From Pontibacter sp. FD36 (GTDB taxonomy: Bacteria; Bacteroidota; Bacteroidia; Cytophagales; Hymenobacteraceae), in NCBI RefSeq assembly GCF_015686655.1, contig NZ_JADPMP010000003.1, positions 1-64,000 of the forward strand: a stretch of 64,000 nt of DNA. Direction: 5' to 3'. Positions 61,665 to 64,000 of the stretch are shown one piece after another. The translations under genes were made by a program, and so were the position numbers. How positions within the stretch are numbered: the first letter of the stretch is position 1; every line of letters starts with the position of its first letter. The notes below the pieces were generated by a model that saw nothing but the letters and a program-made list of their open reading frames with translations, searched no databases and was not told where the DNA came from.

Positions 61665-62330
61665 CTAAAAGTAAAATCCTATACCCAGGTTGGTTTTACT
61701 CAGGCTAAAGGAGTTCTTTAACTGACTGCCTCTGTCGAAGCCATATAGATAATCCACCGCGTTAAGCTTCAATTCTATACCTATTCTTTCGTTTGGGAAA
61801 AAGACAAGACCAGGTGATAAGGTGCCATAAAGCGAAGCCTCCCTTGAGCGGGATGTTGAAGAGGATTGTGAACCAGGTGAGGGCGTCATGGGGTCACCGA
61901 ACTGTCCCGTGCCTGAGTAATGTAGCTCCGATCTCTCGCTGATAAACGCAAGGCCAGCAGTGCCCTCAGCAAACAGGGCAAACTTGTTGCCCAGGCTAAT
62001 GTAGTAGCGGGCCATAGGACCTATGTTATAAGTGTGGGTTATGGTTTTGTTGTCATAGAAATAAAACATACTGGAGCTACTGGGAGCAGATGTTCTTTCC
62101 TCCCGATTTGAAGCATACTTATAGCCATAACTAAGGCCGACTACCAGTTTGTCTTTCAGGAAATAGCCCATAGAGGAGGAGGCTTCCAAAGAAGTAACAC
62201 GGCTAAACTCGTCGGGTTTGGAAAAGCCCGCACCTGCATGTAGGGCGACAAGCTTGTTGCCTGTTTGGAGTTGGGCAAAGGCACTGCTGGCTACCAGCAT
62301 CAGCAGCAAGAGGAGGTTTGTTGTTTTCAT
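61665..62330 (-). CDS. outer-membrane beta-barrel protein, small
   Basis: The 221-residue protein has a signal peptide (MKTTNLLLLLMLVASSAFAQ) followed by an eight-strand-type barrel: LVALHAGAGFSK, KLVVGLSYGYKY, YYISLGNKFALFAEG, SPGLVFFPNERIGIELKLN and a terminal Phe (GIGFYF). It has no N-terminal GDTL domain. The gap to the paralogue at 60391 is 35 bases, so the three barrel genes may be one transcription unit with this gene first. Confidence 0.8.
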   Translation of the reverse strand: MKTTNLLLLLMLVASSAFAQLQTGNKLVALHAGAGFSKPDEFSRVTSLEASSSMGYFLKDKLVVGLSYGYKYASNREERTSAPSSSSMFYFYDNKTITHTYNIGPMARYYISLGNKFALFAEGTAGLAFISERSELHYSGTGQFGDPMTPSPGSQSSSTSRSREASLYGTLSPGLVFFPNERIGIELKLNAVDYLYGFDRGSQLKNSFSLSKTNLGIGFYF

Positions 62331-62444
62331 GGCTCAAAGATTTACCATGAAATATAGAAATAAATAAATGTTTTTTGGAAATCAGCAAAGGAAATATTTT
62401 GAGGAAGACATCGGGCATTCTGCTGATCTTCAACAGGCTACCAA

Positions 62445-62482
62445 CAAAAAAAATCCCCTGCCGAGAAACTCGACAGGGGATT
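62445..62482 (-). terminator. intrinsic terminator after dnaK
   Basis: AATCCCCTG / CAGGGGATT arms have a 13-nt loop and are followed on the minus strand by seven T (62447-62453), 21 bases after the dnaK stop. Confidence 0.85.
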
Positions 62483-62502
62483 CCACTATTTTGAGTTAAT
62501 GC

Positions 62503-64000
62503 TTATTTCTTACCGTCTACTTCTTCGTAGTCCACGTCGGTCACACCGCCGTCGTCAGTAGCAGCGCCCTGCGGACCGCCAGCCTGCTGGCCGTTTCCGG
62601 CTGCACCAGCTGCGCCTTCCTGTCCGGCACCGGCTGCGTACATCTCCTGAGAGGCTGCCTGCCATGCGTTGTTCAGGCTTTCGATCGCTGCGTCAATTCC
62701 GGCGATGTCCTTCGCACCGTGTGCTGTTCTGAGCTGACCCAGTGCACTCTCGATGTTAGACTTGTTGCCTTCCGACAGCTTGTCGCCATACTCTTTCAGC
62801 TGCTTCTCGGTCTGGAAGATCATAGAGTCAGCTGCGTTCAGCTTCTCAATCTCTTCTTTCGCCTTCTTGTCAGCTTCGGCGTTGGCTTCAGCTTCCTGAC
62901 GCATTTTCTCGATTTCCTGCTCGCTCAGACCAGAAGAAGCCTCAATGCGGATCTTCTGCTCTTTGCCAGTAGCTTTGTCCTTGGCAGTTACATGCAGGAT
63001 ACCGTTAGCATCGATATCGAAAATTACTTCGATTTGCGGAACGCCACGAGGTGCTGGTGGAATGCCATCCAGGTGGAAGCGACCGATCGTACGGTTGTCT
63101 TTCGCCATTGGGCGCTCACCTTGCAGTACGTGAATTTCTACCGATGGCTGGTTATCTGAAGCAGTTGAGAAAGTCTCGGACTTCTTCGTAGGGATAGTCG
63201 TGTTAGACTCAATCAGTTTGGTCATCACACCACCCATTGTCTCGATACCCAGTGAAAGCGGCGTTACGTCCAGCAGAAGTACGTCTTTTACTTCACCTGT
63301 CAGTACACCACCCTGAATCGCAGCACCGATGGCTACTACTTCATCCGGGTTCACACCTTTAGAAGGCTTCTTGCCGAAGAACTTCTCTACTTCTTCCTGT
63401 ACCTTAGGTATACGGGTAGAACCACCTACCAGAATCACCTCATCGATGTCAGAAGTTGACAGACCAGCGTCCTGAAGAGCTTTCTTGCAAGGCTCCATCG
63501 AGCGACGGATCAGGTCGTCAGACAGCTGCTCGAACTTAGCGCGAGTCAGTTTGCGTACCAAGTGCTTTGGCACACCATCCACCGGCATGATGTATGGCAG
63601 GTTGATCTCTGTTTCGTTAGAAGAAGAAAGCTCAATCTTCGCTTTCTCAGCAGCCTCTTTCAAGCGCTGCAGTGCCATTGGGTCTTTGCGCAGATCCAGG
63701 CCTTCGTCGTTCTTAAACTCGTCGGCCAACCAGTTGATGATCACCTGGTCAAAGTCGTCTCCACCAAGGTGGGTGTCACCGTTAGTCGAAAGTACTTCAA
63801 ACACGCCGTCACCCAGCTCCAGGATAGAGATATCAAATGTACCGCCACCAAGGTCGAATACTGCGATCTTCTGGTCTTTGTGTTTTTTGTCGAGGCCGTA
63901 AGCAAGCGCTGCCGCTGTAGGCTCGTTGATGATACGCTTCACTTCAAGGCCTGCGATCTGACCAGCTTCTTTCGTTGCCTGGCGCTGTGCATCGTTAAAG
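62503..64000 (-). CDS. dnaK: molecular chaperone DnaK, C-terminal part (5' end outside window)
   Basis: The frame runs to the right edge, giving 498 codons. It begins [20 protein letters not shown], inside the ATPase domain. [18 protein letters not shown] and the FDLGGGTFD phosphate motif follow, then the substrate-binding domain with [20 protein letters not shown] and the helical lid. It ends in a Gly/Ala-rich tail with the conserved [11 protein letters not shown] close. The N-terminal ~135 residues are outside. Confidence 0.97.
   Translation of the reverse strand, partial: FNDAQRQATKEAGQIAGLEVKRIINEPTAAALAYGLDKKHKDQKIAVFDLGGGTFDISILELGDGVFEVLSTNGDTHLGGDDFDQVIINWLADEFKNDEGLDLRKDPMALQRLKEAAEKAKIELSSSNETEINLPYIMPVDGVPKHLVRKLTRAKFEQLSDDLIRRSMEPCKKALQDAGLSTSDIDEVILVGGSTRIPKVQEEVEKFFGKKPSKGVNPDEVVAIGAAIQGGVLTGEVKDVLLLDVTPLSLGIETMGGVMTKLIESNTTIPTKKSETFSTASDNQPSVEIHVLQGERPMAKDNRTIGRFHLDGIPPAPRGVPQIEVIFDIDANGILHVTAKDKATGKEQKIRIEASSGLSEQEIEKMRQEAEANAEADKKAKEEIEKLNAADSMIFQTEKQLKEYGDKLSEGNKSNIESALGQLRTAHGAKDIAGIDAAIESLNNAWQAASQEMYAAGAGQEGAAGAAGNGQQAGGPQGAATDDGGVTDVDYEEVDGKK

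Overview
The window reads as chromosomal DNA of a Bacteroidota bacterium of the order Cytophagales, most likely a Pontibacter-like member of the Hymenobacteraceae. The grounds are a SusC/SusD pair, Bacteroidota-type -7 boxes (TAnnTTTG) before many genes, no clear Shine-Dalgarno sequences, TonB-domain BlaR1, DUF2490 and DUF4846 proteins, MarC pairs and a roughly 50% GC content. The genus is inference. The window holds 52 protein genes, two of them cut by the window edges. I saw no rRNA, tRNA, insertion sequence, CRISPR array or phage.

Layout. Positions 1-5197 are the end of a surface-polysaccharide locus: a UDP-sugar dehydrogenase tail, then homologues of PglC, PglD, PglE and PglF. These four can make and load N,N'-diacetylbacillosamine (or a similar amino sugar) onto undecaprenyl phosphate. 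Positions 5382-11888 are housekeeping: fumarylacetoacetase, a NifU-domain protein with an Mrp ATPase, DnaG primase and bifunctional RibBA. Positions 12099-18024 hold an ABC-2 exporter, a DUF2490 protein, two adjacent membrane proteases and an M19 dipeptidase. Positions 18302-22837 hold a cytochrome c-glucose dehydrogenase fusion, an M14 carboxypeptidase, DoxX and a lipoprotein, followed by SurE. Positions 23799-31606 hold a BlaI/BlaR1 system with TonB-domain proteins, then an orphan SusCD pair. Positions 32856-35774 hold two glycosyltransferases and a Nudix hydrolase.

Positions 35778-38592 are the most unusual part. A single protein joins a histidinol-phosphate-type aminotransferase to a GRAS domain, a fold best known from plant transcription regulators. 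It is divergent from a MarR regulator, and the shared intergenic region holds TTGC-N6-GCAA-like palindromes. After this come a TerB-like protein, a serine hydrolase, a DUF4846 lipoprotein, a large beta-propeller amidohydrolase, ClpS-RecR, an operon of aspartate aminotransferase, heptose kinase and two TrkH paralogues, HemE, two MarC paralogues, PurK-PurE, three outer-membrane barrel proteins and the C-terminal part of DnaK.

Three kinds of repeated sequence run through the window. One is a heptamer, AGGTATA/TATACCT, found about 100 times by eye against roughly 8 expected by chance. The second is a 47-50 bp double-hairpin element in four copies. The third is an AATCCTG-rich intergenic repeat in four copies. 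Most transcription units end in clear intrinsic terminators.
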